Shown: one piece after another, positions 1 to 11,749 of the stretch
How positions within the stretch are numbered: position 1 is the stretch's first letter
Layout of the letters: each line of letters opens with the position of its first letter
Assembly (NCBI GenBank): GCA_037576195.1
Contig: CM075102.1
Span: 29,074,745-29,138,744 of the forward strand
Length of the DNA: 64,000 bases
Source of the DNA: Phytoseiulus persimilis
Lineage: Eukaryota; Arthropoda; Arachnida; Mesostigmata; Phytoseiidae
Direction: 5' to 3'
Program-made: the position numbers and the translations under genes
Notes under the pieces: model-generated
The model's database searches: none
The model's input: the letters and a program-made list of their open reading frames with translations, nothing else
What the model was told of the DNA's origin: nothing

Positions 1-3000
1 CGCTTCAACGCTCTCACTCGCGTTGAGTCGCAAGTACTGCAAGAAGTTAGCTATGCATTTGGTCGACTGAACCAGCTCCGCCATGAATGAATCCGGCGCA
101 TAATTTGCATCCCTACAATTCGTACGCTCGGCTCAGCGACCGAGTCCATTCAGTCCCACAGAGCTCATAAGCCAGCGAACCAGTCGAAGTGCCAGCCAGT
201 CAAGCGACCCCACCCTATTGAGATGATTAGTCGTCCTGCGGAATTGCCTCTCGTCTGTATTGAGGGCAATGTTTTACAATCCAAATTTCCGCCGAGGCCC
301 GAGGCTCCCCAGTTTTTTTTCCGCACCAATTACCGATTGCGGGAGTGGAGAGAACAGAGCGTGCAGCTCCGCGCAGTGATAACTAAGAACCAATGTTCTG
401 AGCCGAGCCGCGATGAGCTTCATCATCACTGGATCACGGAGAACCTCAACGATCCTCCGAGACAGACTTTGTCCTCGTCGGTCGACTCCTGCGCCGTCTC
501 GACAGAATCTGGTCTATGGAGACAAAAACTCAGCGACGATGGAAGAATTTCCTCGTAACTCATCAAACGAACCTGCGCCGTCGCCGCCAGCACCCTTCGA
601 CGCTTGAGGAGACCACATTAATTACTGGATCAATAAGCTTCTGCTTTTTTGGCTTTCCGCTTGTTCTCTCCCCCGGCATACGCGGCTCCAGGTCCTCCTA
701 TTTACTTTCAGCTCCCATTCAAATCGACCGCACCCAGCGAGCTACCGACCCGGTCCCAAGCCAGAGAGCCAACCGCTACACTCGCTTGGATGAAAGTTCA
801 GCTCGATTAGAGAAATGACTTCATAATCGCCATGGCAGCAGCGCGCACGTTGACCACGACCGCACGCCGACACTTGAAAGATCTCTCGGAGCTCACCCGG
901 AAACTGTAGCTGAGAGCAGGTGCCGCGAACATGGTCTCAACTATTTCCTTTCTCGAAAATCCCGCCTGCAGCGCCACGAAGTCCAAAGTTCTGTGCAGGA
1001 GCGGATAGAATCGCTACCGAGCAACTTTTTAGATTCCTCCCAATGGTGGCTCCTTCTTCGATGTCTCCGTCTCCGCTGCCGTCAGTTCATCATCATTCAA
1101 GAACTTTTCAAGCGTGGTTTCCGCAGGGCTGAAGACCGCGCGACAGTGCGTCTCTGCTTCCAAAGAGATGGACGTTTGAGGATTCTCCTGCGAGTACGTT
1201 TCACGGTGATCCTACGAGAGAGATCCAAGAGTTTTCACCCAGATCGTCCACCGTGCGTCAGTATTAGTTGTTGCAGAAACGGTGTTTCCGAGCGCAACCG
1301 ACTCGAGTTGAACTCCTCATCGATACTCTCGTTCCCTGTGAACGCGATCTACGCTTGCTACTCCATTCAAGCAGCCAAATTGGCGAAGAAAAGAAATAAT
1401 GTTGTACGCGGTTCCGGCGCACGTTAACATCGAGAGCGTGGCAAGAGAAATTTGCATGCGTTTCGTGAGCAAACTTTTTTCTTGCTCGCCAAAAGCTCTT
1501 CAATTAGTCTCTTTCATATTTCCTCAAGTCTTGGTCCAGGTCTCATGATCTCTCTTCAAAATGAATAAAAAAACGACCGAATCTCTAGAGAGGGTGTACT
1601 CGAGAAACCAAGGGAAAAACCAAAATGATTACGGCGGAACAGGAACCAAGTTAAGCAAATGATGAAATTTTGCGGCTGGCTCTGGTGGGGTGTTTCGGGG
1701 GCAGACTCGACTGATAGATGAATGAGTGAACGAACGAATGAATGAAGGTGACGCCGTATCAACTGACAAAAAATGAAGGAGGGAGCGCACAAATGAATGA
1801 ATTTATTAAGAAAACCAACCAACCGGAAACGTCGTAGCGCAAAGTTGTCGCCCTATAAAAAAAAGCCCATAAATCAATACGCCATGTCGTCCAAAGCTAA
1901 TTTTCCTTTAATGGCTTGTTGCCTCACCATGAAAATCAGAATAGGCCTGATGGCTTCAGCGGCGTGATTCGCGGCAAGAACTCATGTTTCGTGAGACGAC
2001 AAATCCATCCGATATTCCGGGTCTCACGTTGGGCATCACTCCGTCAGTCCGTTCTGAAACTCAGCGATGCTTTCAGTTTCTAATTGCGGACGATTGTGTA
2101 TTTTCTTGGATTTTGCGATTCCCTGGCTCTGCTCCAGTAGCTTACCCGGGCCTGTGTCGCGGTCTTTTGGTGCCAAAGTTTGATCGGCGGGCCTCGCTGC
2201 TCGAATCGGCTATTCCTTCGATCATGAGTTTTCAAAAACCGAGTGCTTGGGCGCAGTACGATGGGCTCAGTCCCCTTCTGCTCCACTCGTCAGCGTTCAA
2301 TGATTATTTTAATTACTTTTGCCAACATGGGGCAAACGTCCTCCGCCGCGAGCTATCATCTGAATTCCGGTGGCCAAACACCCGAAGACGACTCTCGCTC
2401 AACTCACCTCACGAGTCCATACGAGCTCCGGGCTGTAGTCCCACACGCTTCACTGCTCAGGGAGAACGCGGGTCCAGGAATGCAGAACTTGGGGTATCTC
2501 CGCACAACTCAGCGGCGAACCTCCGGAAGAGTCTGAACTCTCGTTTAACTTGCTTCGTTACTTGCAGAGGGAACTGAGACGGCATCAACGGTACCTCGAC
2601 TCAAGGAAAAGCAAGATTCAACGAAGTCCTGAATTACGTGCTTCTCCGTGTACGAGTGGAGTCGTTCGTGAGTTCACAACGATGGAGTGCTCCTCAAGGT
2701 AGGATTTGCTTTTCCAATCCAGATCAACGCACCTGACATCCTCGTCTGACTGCGGTGGGGCTCCCAACGTGCCTGTGAGATGCTCCGAACAAACCCTGAG
2801 CAGCAGGGGACGTGGGGGGAAAATGTGTGCCTCGCGATTGTACGAATCGACTCAGAGAAGGAACAGGTCCCGGCTTATCCGAAATGAGAGAAGCTCAGGG
2901 AGTGTACCTCCATACTTACTCGCCTTCCTGGAGCTCGCTCTAAGCCTGTGGTTCCCCCATGAATCAGACCCACTCGACCCAAATTCAAGATTATCGACTG

Positions 3001-5400
3001 GTGCTCAATTAGTCTCCCACGAGATCCTGCAAAGAATACACTGTTCCCCCTAAAGTATGTTTCCTCGCTCACTATTAGAGACCTGATTGAGACGCATTGC
3101 TGTGTTCGGTTTGAATTTCGAACCCGGATTTGAGAAACGCTCCGGGTTCATTTCCTATCTTATGAGAGATGGGAACGAGACGATTTCTCCCTAACTTCGA
3201 TGCGGGCCTTAGATGCAAGCGCTATCGGCGAACCGAATCACAAACCCTTCTGTCGTGAACGAGGAAAAAACAGGAGCTTTCTAATACGGCCGCAATACGG
3301 ACGTCTTGCTCGCCGCGGACGCGGGTAAGGTCTGCAAAACGTTTTGCAGCAGTCGCCAGCAGCAAGATGTCATCAACCTGAGTGAGCGATCTGTTGGCAT
3401 CAGCACAGGAAACATAACCGCCGCTCTCGTCTCCAGCTCGATACGTCGATTCGTCCACCTGACGCCGGCTCGACATGGCCAACGACCTCTTGCGTAGATC
3501 CCGGATTTTCATACTTGCGATGGTCGCAATTTTCTCGAGGTGCTAACCCATCTTTGATGATATTTGTTAAAGGGAAGTCCTCGGCATCGAGAGAGTGGTC
3601 AGTCAACGAGTGGAAGATCTCCTGGTCTTTGGACGTTCAAATCGCTGTAGATTCTACTCCGCGAGCTCGTTAGTGGTCAAGGGAGCTGCTAACGGGAAGA
3701 AGTGCGGTTGTCGTCTCGAGGACCTGGTGAAGACATTTTCTGAATCCTTCCCGAGGAGGACGCGTCCTCACTCCAATCTGATCGAGCGAGCAGCGAGCTC
3801 AGACACGCTTTTCAGGGGAAGTTCACGTCAAGTCGGCTGGGGCCAGCCGCAATATCCGATAACATGGTTGAAGCCATCTATTGGAGGATCTGCCGGCATC
3901 ATTCCATGTATAGCACTGTTCGTGTGGATTATACGCTACGCCTGTGGGCTTGTTGGTGACGCAGTTACGGCGAAGCTCATTCAATAATCCATATCGGACG
4001 CTTCCATCGACTTCGACATTGTTAGCGACTGCTTCCACTGAGACGGAATGAGCCAGAACTCGGCTCGCTGAAGGTAGCTGAGGATTCTACGAGCATTATC
4101 AGGTCGATTTGGCTGTACCACTGCGACGATCTCTATTCTCTGCCGGATTCACGTGCAGACTAATGACCTCGAGCCCGGGATGTCGCTCCAGTCGGATACT
4201 TTCGCAGAAAGTGGCTTGAAGCCTCATGATTCGGACAAGATGGCTTTGGAATCTTTGATCGGGTCTTCCTGTTTCTCCGCCTACACGGATTCACGATGGG
4301 AAGCGACTCGACTCTACAAGTCGCGGCGAATGTTTTCACGCAGAGACGGAGAGTTGGAGATTGGAAGAACTAGTATCTACTACCGTCCTCCTGACTCCGA
4401 ATCTTGTGGGTATCGTGCTGTCGATTCGGTTCCCTTTCCAGGATTTCAATTTGGTAGCTTGCAAATGGAATTTAGGACGAGCTCGACTCGATCCGCTACA
4501 CTGCTGGCGGTTTCTGCGATAATCCCCACGCGGCCCGAACCGCAACTGGGCGAGTCCGAGAAATTTTCGTTGCCAGGGCGAGCATATTCAGATGCTGATC
4601 GATTGTTGTCAATGTATGAAATTTTCTCCCCGAACTCGAACATTTCTTGTGTCATGAATTGAAGAGCCCAGACGCGAAACATCCCAACTCCAAATTTCTG
4701 GAAGTCATGTTGTCAGTCAGAAATTCATCGAACCGAGTTCCGACAACATTATTTTGCGCTTTCGTTGGCAGCGCAAACAGTGAAGGGAAACAAGGGGTGA
4801 GGGGTTTTGGAAAAAAACGCAACATAACGCTATCGGAAATCAGTTGGATTAATTTCTGACTGACAACTCGACTTTTAAAAGCTTGGAGTTACGACGTTTC
4901 GCATCTGGGTTCTTCAATTTCCGTTGTAAACGAATATCCGCGTTACACGAGCGCAGCTTCATTAGTTGGGAATCATTCCCCGGATTCTCTCACTCTCTGA
5001 TACCGCCACGTATCCGTTTTATCTGTAGAAGGCACGTCAAATACCAGCATGGACATCTCAGGCCGTCATGAACCCAAGCGTTTCGATTCGTCGGTACGGA
5101 GGTTTGGAGGAAGACTATGCTTGGGAACACTAGTTTTTGTGACCGTCCTCTCATGGCGGTCCTATCGAGTCGCATGAAGTGCTCCCACATCCCCTTTCAA
5201 ATCGAAACTGCGTAGAAATATCTGAAAACACCGCGAACACTGATCCTCCTCGATTCGAGCGATCCTCAATCTCCTGAGTCGATTCGAACAAAGTACTTGA
5301 ACCGGTTGAAGTTCGCAGGGGACGAACAAGGCTGCTGTTCCGTTATTGCTGTCGTCAATGAGTCTTGGTAAGTCGATGCAGCCGATGGCGCAGCCAGGAC
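1..5400. other. 5.4 kb with no defensible gene
   Basis: Open frames here are short and occur on both strands, and none shows a recognised family or a phase-consistent exon chain. Noticed within it: a TCAGTC initiator-like motif at 150-155, low-complexity GAAT/GAAC-rich sequence around 1735-1800, an ATG in good context at 2327 that would start with MGQTSS, and a short VDDILLLA string on the minus strand near 3.4 kb. The last two are discussed under findings or rejections. It may be intergenic DNA or untranslated and intronic sequence of a gene lying to the left. Confidence 0.5.
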
Positions 5401-6057
5401 ATCCGAGTTCGTACTATCTTAGTCGAGCTCTCGGAACGAATATTCCGTATTTTTGATCAGTATGGAGCAAACTGCCACACAGAAAATCGACAATATGTAC
5501 AAATAAGCCGGAGATAGTTTCGAAAATGATGCTGACCCGATGGAGAGGGGGAAAAGTGCCTCCACGCCAGGAACCGCAGTCCGCAGAGGTGACCGGAGGT
5601 CGGCTGGTGACGCGTGCTATGGTAGAGGCGATCAATGAAGACCATCGATCTCGGATGACATAAGGAACGTAAACCTCAACGCCTCGCTTCGGAGCTTTCT
5701 ACTCGACTGTGCGATCTTCTGTTGTTGTTGACAAGGAGATCCCACCGTTCTCAGTGGACTCCATAAATGGACTGAATTCGAAGATTCTCTGTGAATGGTT
5801 CGTCAGAAGATAAAGGTTTATTCGGGCTTTCACAGAAAGCATGGAAGTTGGGCCGACGGCAAGAAAATCCAGCCCCCTCCCAGGGAAAATCCCAGCGATG
5901 CCCTTGGATGCAACACTGACCGTGATCATTCCCGAGAGTGGGAAGGGAGACATGTGAAATGTGTCCGACTCAACGAGTCGGGTATCGTTGGCAGATTTCC
6001 GAATGAAGATATGATGTACTCATGGGATGAGAGGAGAGGAAAAATCCCGGGAACGTC

Positions 6058-6262
6058 ATGATCAGAGCTTGGAAGTTCAGGCATTATTCATTAATCATCA
6101 TCCATCAACCCATCGATATGTGGGCTGATTAATGGATAGATTGATCAATTATGCCTCATTGCCACGAGAACTGATGAGCTCAGCCATCAGAGAGTGTTTA
6201 TCCGCATGGATAGATGGGAGATATCAAACGATGAATGCCTGAACTTCCAAGTTTCAGTCATC
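6058..6262. repeat. Inverted-repeat (hairpin) element, MITE-like
   Basis: An 18-bp arm at 6068-6085 (CTTGGAAGTTCAGGCATT) is matched exactly in reverse complement at 6234-6251, and looser complementarity (TCATGAT) extends the stem outward on both sides. The roughly 150-bp centre contains further short internal repeats of the TGGATAGAT type. The arm shares GGAAGTTCAGG with the end of the smaller inverted-repeat element at 51108-51219, so the two may belong to one non-autonomous DNA-transposon group. It sits just downstream of the first channel gene. Confidence 0.6.
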
Positions 6263-6446
6263 ATGAGTGGACAGGAAGAAACCTACCGTCGATACAGCAC
6301 AGCAACCGACGGAAGCGACGCGTATGGTGTGGCTGCGGGGATACTCCCAAGGGTATCCACCTGAAAGCGTCCTCCTTTCATAAGGCCGATTCTCGGTTCT
6401 GAGTTCTCGGGAGAAAATCCCCAGTCAGACAGGAGCGCAGCGGGGC

Positions 6447-6452
6447 TTTATT
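6447..6452 (-). terminator. Poly(A) signal of the proximal channel gene
   Basis: AATAAA on the minus strand, about 60 nt beyond the stop codon of the 6.5-8.3 kb gene. The distance suits a short 3' UTR. Confidence 0.6.
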
Positions 6453-6510
6453 CGCTCGAGTTTCTTCGTCACCTGTCCATAATTCTGTACGAGTGTTCCT
6501 CGAGAACGTT

Positions 6511-8322
6511 TCAGATAATCACGACCGCGATGAGAACCACGAGAGCCGTCAGAAACCGCCCAACGTAACCCGGGAAAGGGAGATTTTTTGCGTCCGGCAA
6601 TCCAAATCTGTTTCGGAGTGCTGAGTAGATCTTCTCTGTGACGACCAAGCCACTCATCATCACATGGAAGCCAACAATCCACGAGAGATACGGTCCTGTG
6701 GAACGCAATCTTGAGTGTGGGTCGGACCTACACGGGAAGTTCGGTTTTTATGTCACTTCTGGGGGTTCTCTCGCTGCCAGCCATCATTGAACTTACTGTT
6801 CGCGACTCTCGGGTGGAGCTGTTGATCAACGCTGAGCATACAGGCCACCGCACAAAATATCGTGATCCCTGTACGCAGCGAGAAGAGCTCGTAAGAGGTA
6901 CCTTCTCTCCAACAGAGCCCTATCGTGGCGGTCGCGATGCAGAACTGAGGGAGGGAAATCATTCTTGGCACGGAATGCATCCATCTTGACGCTATACTGA
7001 GTATATAAAAGATTCAGATTATCCACTACGACCGGGATCTGTGCCCCTTGGAGAAATGCACGACTGCCCGACGCTGATAGATTCCTCCAGCTTGAACTGA
7101 CCGCATGATTCTCACCATGGGCCAAGTTGCTTCGCTGAACGCCAAAACGTCGTTCTCCTTCAAGATCAGGAGCAAGGACGCTTCATCTCTGGTGAAATCC
7201 GTCAGCTTGTCGAATCTCGGCTCAGAAGCTCGGATGACCCGCAGACTTGAAATCCTATATTTGCTTCGACTCAAGTTAGGGTGGACGATGAGCTCAACCT
7301 GAAATTCAGATATTGTTTCGACAGTCTTGTCTAGTTTGTTCCGAGCTTTCCCAAAACTATCAACGAGTCCAACCTTGTCGAACATATTTATGTTGAGAGT
7401 GTTCCCAGTGTAGCTCACAGAAAGTGAGCAGTGCTTGGTGCCGTCGCTGTCGTTATTTTCGCACAAGGCATTCATCCGGTCTTGATAGGAGCCTCGAAAG
7501 CGGCCATCAGAGGTTGCGGAGTAGAAGGACGAGGCCGGTTTTTTGCGGTAATGACTGGACGGGGTCCTGCTTGGAGTTCAAACTTTTCTAAAGTTTTGCA
7601 GATGGTAGTCAACTGCGTTCGACGATTAAGATAACTGAAGCTTGGATCTATGTTCAAGATTTGCCGCCTTACCTATCCGAGCTCCGGAGGTCACCATCAT
7701 AAGACAGGGCTGGAACCCAAAAGGACCCCCCTGCCTTCACCTCGCTGATGTTCCCAAACAAGCTCTTATCCCAAGTTACCGACTCGTCGCGCCATTCCTA
7801 CCGAGAAATTACCCGCGTAATAAAGTAATGATACGATCAACATACATCGATTTTGTTCTTTCGGATATCCAAACTCGATGTTCAAGCGTTGCAGCGGTTG
7901 ATTCCAACTGATTCCATGGAGCCCTACCTCTTCAATTCTCATCTCAACTCCCAGAAGAGCTGGGTTCGACTGAATCGGGCTGATAGAGAGCACAGTGAGC
8001 GTCAAATTGATTTTCACCGTGGGGCCAAAGGAGGTTTCTCTGACAGGTGCGAAGTACTTGAGAAGAGGATGCTCGAGCTTCAGGTGGTTGTAGACGCGCG
8101 AAAAGTTGTTGAATCCGGGTTGAGGATCGCTCCTCAGCGCAACAGGGTCTGTGTGACAATGGACCGAGCTCTGTGCTACACAAAATAGTCTTTGAGCGAA
8201 AATGTAGACAATCAATCGCGGAGCCTCCCTCTTGACGTACCTGCGGAGTTGATAACTGATTGAGAAGAGAAGCGACGAGGCAAACCCACGAGAGTCACAA
8301 GCGTAAGCAGCAGCGAGAACAT
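6511..8322 (-). CDS. Divergent Cys-loop ligand-gated ion channel subunit (proximal paralogue)
   Basis: Probably a pentameric ligand-gated channel subunit in the plasma membrane; ligand and ion selectivity are unknown. Seven exons (minus): 8322-8241, 8175-7928, 7797-7673, 7566-7374, 7298-7116, 6944-6797, 6695-6511. All introns are GT-AG, the phases agree, and the total is 1,164 nt or 387 aa. The ATG at 8322 opens a signal peptide (MFSLLLTLVTLVG). The extracellular domain carries EWRDESVTWD at 111-120 (loop-D-like), WVPALSYDGD at 137-146 and a short Cys loop Cys187-Cys198 (10 residues between, no FPFD). There is no YxCC. M1 is at about 271-289, M2 at 297-316 and M3 at 328-350. A loop of about 19 residues follows, then M4 at 370-387, which ends the protein. 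Superfamily membership rests on motif order. It could be a non-conducting or soluble-ligand-independent relative. It is a tandem copy of the gene at 9.3-11.7 kb. Confidence 0.82.
7299..7373 (-). other. 75-nt stopless in-frame intron of the proximal channel gene
   Basis: The segment begins GTTGGA and ends TTTCAG, is 75 nt long and contains no stop, so a plain ORF reads straight through it and would add 25 residues. The paralogous intron at 10088-10178 lies at the same codon boundary (after FDK) but contains stops. Aligning the paralogues (FDK then VELIVHP or VQLFVHP) shows the extra 25 residues are intronic. Confidence 0.75.
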
Positions 8323-9322
8323 ATTCACGGCTCTGAGAAGGTTTTTTTCTGGGGAGCGAGACAACTATGGCAGGAAGTGGAACGATTCAGTCTGTTCAGA
8401 GCAAGGGGGCGTTCGCTGAGACGAGTCTGACGCCACAACTAACACTGCTCGTTCGAGCCTCTCCTGCGTCGGAGTATCAACTACCTTCGTCAACCATTGG
8501 GGTCAAGACAAATTGATACAGTTCAAGCGTGCACCAAATTTGCCGTCCATATCCTGGGGTGAATCGAGTTTGATAAGGGAGGTCGTCGGGAGAGTAAAAG
8601 AAGTTGAACGGAGCAATGTCGACATGCTCAACCTCTCCTGTTGCTCCCGATAAAGTTTGCCCGAACACGTTCCCCGCGATGAACTCGCTTTTACCTCCGA
8701 ACCTCTACGGAATTCGATTCTGAAGTCACCGAAGACCTCACTTCATCGAACGGAACCCGAGCCCCTGTTTCGGAGGTTACTCACGTAATCACTACAGCGT
8801 CGCGCTCCAATGGCGAAAAATGTCGTAGATCACTCCGAATTAGACATACTCGGCCATTCCAATCGATTCGATGATCGAGACAGCAATTTTGGTCAGCGGG
8901 AAGTTACTTAGCGATGCTGGTTGATTCCACATTCTGCCATGTTTCTCACTTCAACCTGGCCTGAGACTCTTTCCTGGACACCGTGGCAGCGCCATTCGTG
9001 GTGCGAAGTCCATCAGTGAAACGGGGTATTTTTAGAAGCAAAAAGCTTGATTATTCATGGGCGCACCAAGGACCAGCCTCGACAGATTAATTATGTACGA
9101 TACCACTCGGTTTGTCCCGGCAAGTATTTTATTAGCTCCCGTCCTGCGACGCTTTGAGTTCCACATGACTTCGTGACGTTTTCAGTATTTCAATTCTATT
9201 CGGTGCTTCCATCAGCGCTCTCGAGAATAGAATTCCACCGAGAGCATCCTGGGAGTCCGGTTTTTGAGAGTAAAAATCATACATTTTCGCATCGTGCCGC
9301 CATGAGAAAAGAAGAAGACGCA
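8323..9322. other. Spacer between the two channel genes
   Basis: This 1-kb spacer holds the 3' UTR and poly(A) signal of the distal gene and the presumed promoter of the proximal one. On the minus strand an open stretch at 8477-8725 (with FIAGNVFGQ) and another at 8830-8920 (with FPLTKIAVS) read like protein. They lie next to plausible GT and AG splice dinucleotides (a GTGAGT near 8775). I could not join them into a consistent gene or match them to a family; they may be remnants or chance. Confidence 0.4.
9128..9133 (-). terminator. Poly(A) signal of the distal channel gene
   Basis: AATAAA on the minus strand about 190 nt beyond the stop of the 9.3-11.7 kb gene. It is the first canonical hexamer I see downstream. 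Confidence 0.5.
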
Positions 9323-11749
9323 TCAAAGAGCTACAACCGCCATGAAAACGAGTAAAGCGGTGAGGAACCGACCGACGTATCCAGGGAAGGGCAGCGTTCT
9401 GGTATCCGGCAATCCAAATTTATTCTGCAACGCCGGGTAGAATTTCTCCGCTAGCACGAGTAAGCTCATCACCACATGGAACCCCAAGATCCACGACAAA
9501 TATGGTCCTGTAAAGATGAGCTTTGGAGTTTTCAATGTGTCGGTGGGTGAGAGTGTTCCGCGGTCTCTTGCTTCAAACACTAGCAACAGAAAGGGACTCA
9601 CTGTTGGCAATCCTCGGATGAAGCTGCTGATCAACGCTAAGCATGCAGGCTATTGCAGAGAAAATTGTGAAACCAGTCCGCAGAGAGAACAAGTCGTAAG
9701 ATGTCCCTTCTTTCCAGGAGAGAGCTATCATGGACATGATGATGCAAAACTGTAAGAGAAATTCTGAGGAGAAAATCCTTTCCGGATCGAAACATTCAGG
9801 CTTCACGAGATTCAGCTCCGAAAATCACTTTTGGCCGTTTGGGCAAATTCGATGTTTCTCCAGCTGGCTTGTTCAGGTAAGTCGAAATCAGTGGATGAAA
9901 CTCTTACCATAGGCCACGTTGCCTCACTGAATGCAAGAATGTCGTTCTCCTTCAGGATGAATACAAGGTTCATTTCATCCGAGAAGGTCATAGTCTTGCC
10001 GAGTTCCGGGATGAAGCCGCGACTTGCCAGTCGATTGCGGATTTTGTATTTCGCTTGACTCATGCCCGGGTGGACGAAAAGTTGAACCTTCGAAACGGGT
10101 TGCGCGTTCGTATGAAGCGATTCTTAGAGATCAGATGATCTTAACCATAAGCAGAAAGAAGCCTTCTCTGTTTCAAACCTTGTCGAAGATCACTTTGGCA
10201 TCAGGGAATCCGACGTAACGAACGTAGGTCGTGCATTGCATTGTACCGTCACTATAACTATCCTCGCACATTGCGATCATGTCCGCTTTGAAGGAAGTTC
10301 GGCAGATGCCGTTCGAGTCCACAGAAGAGTAGTAAGAGCTCCGACCGGTTGCAGGGTTTGCGGATGGCAGCACGCTTCAAGTTCAATGTTTCTGTCTAGT
10401 TCTCATTAGATATCATGCATGGGGCAGTTGCTCATTCGGTTTTTAAGGTTTCAATCGGAAACGACGCATCGTAGAGGAAAGTAATGGTTGCTCTCATAGA
10501 GGGCCGAATATCCATATGGCAGGCTTGAGGTCGACCTCGTCAACTTGTTGTTTCCTAGATGAATGAACTGAGTTCCCTCATCGCCTATGGAAATGTCCTC
10601 TTGAAACTATCCAAAGCGAGAGGTAGGGAACCCTGAGTGGAAAGTGTCGTCTGACATTCTCCTTCGAGCACCATAGCTTTGAGCAATTCGAATCAAAGAA
10701 TCGTGATCCCAATCACTGAAGTCGATGAGGAAGGCTAGAACTTCGGGAATCGATCCTTGACTCCTTCTGACCTTGCGGTTCCCAAGGCTGGTCGCGTGAA
10801 AAAGGGGGGAACTGCGTCCTGTGTCAGGAACTGACTAATTTCCAATGTCAGCTCCTCGCCTGCCTGGTGTATTTACGGAGGTCGACAGGGGTTATGCACC
10901 CCAGGGGATTGAACTTTCTTCCTCTAAGAGACAAATATCTCGAGTGAAGTCTCAAACCACCTTGCACGCTCGTATCCTATCGATGTTCGTATTATTCTGG
11001 TATCGCTGATATTGCAGTTCAAAAGTCACGGAAAGTAGCCTTACGGGCGTTCGTATTGGAAAGACATCGCTGGCAGCCAGATATTCAGATTTGTGATCAC
11101 TTCACTGACATTTCCGTAGGTGCTCTCAGCCCAGATGAGGTTCATGTTGTACCACTCCTGTTTGGAAAATTCAGTTAGATATTCCGATCCTATTTTCAAA
11201 ACACCACTTTTTTACTCTCTTTTCCTGAAAATAGCTCCAGGGATCAAATGTTGCGCATGCTCGGACGAAGCCCTTTGTCTGTGTCAACGCATGAGGACTC
11301 GGCTTCTTGACAACGTACCTCTTCGACTCTTATCTGAACTCGGAGCAGGTACGGATTCGACTTCATCGGATTTATAGCAAGCACTGTGAAGGTCACGTTG
11401 ACTTTGACCGTATCTGCAGTCCAGCTCACCGGGATCGAGTAGGCGCTATTGAGGTTTTCATTGAAGATATGCTTGTAGATACGGGAGAAGTTATTGAAAT
11501 CTGGTCGTCTCGTTGGTCTTGTTGACGGCCTCGGTAGCTTGCTTGTCCCCGGCGATATCGTTGACGCTCCCTGAGAGCCTAGGGAATGGCAAAGTTAACT
11601 GACCGATAATGGTTTCAGTCCATTCACTGCAGACGGGAAGCTAAGGTGACAACACCTGTTGGGGCGCACATCAAAACACGAAATTTCGTCACAAAAAACC
11701 GACCATGGAGCGGGGGGAAGACCGCTAGCACAAGTAGAACCGAGAACAT
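9323..11749 (-). CDS. Divergent Cys-loop ligand-gated ion channel subunit (distal paralogue)
   Basis: Tandem copy of the 6.5-8.3 kb gene, probably also a membrane receptor-channel subunit. Seven exons (minus): 11749-11656, 11578-11319, 11157-11045, 10374-10179, 10087-9908, 9749-9602, 9507-9323. Together they give 1,176 nt or 391 aa, with the same intron positions and phases as the neighbour; the last two exons match it exactly in length (148 and 185 nt). The ATG at 11749 gives a signal peptide (MFSVLLVLAVFPPL). The protein has EWYNMNLIW at 119-127, NIWLPAMSF at 143-151, and Cys192-Cys203 as a 10-residue Cys loop. SWKEGTSYD leads into M2, RPYLSWILGFHVVMS begins M3, and M4 ends at the stop. There is no YxCC pair. 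The exon 4 acceptor (TTGAAG then C) has a poor pyrimidine tract and is the least certain junction; the other joins look ordinary. Confidence 0.8.

Noticed and set aside
1556..1822. 88-codon minus-strand ORF
   Set aside because: Created by GAAT/GAAC low-complexity sequence; composition is biased and there is no domain.
1984..2577. 197-codon plus-strand ORF
   Set aside because: No domain and no splice support, and it overlaps two other open frames of equal plausibility.
3222..3512. Reverse-transcriptase remnant, from a VDDILLLA string
   Set aside because: Only a short catalytic-like string; flanking palm motifs are not in the expected order, so chance is as likely.
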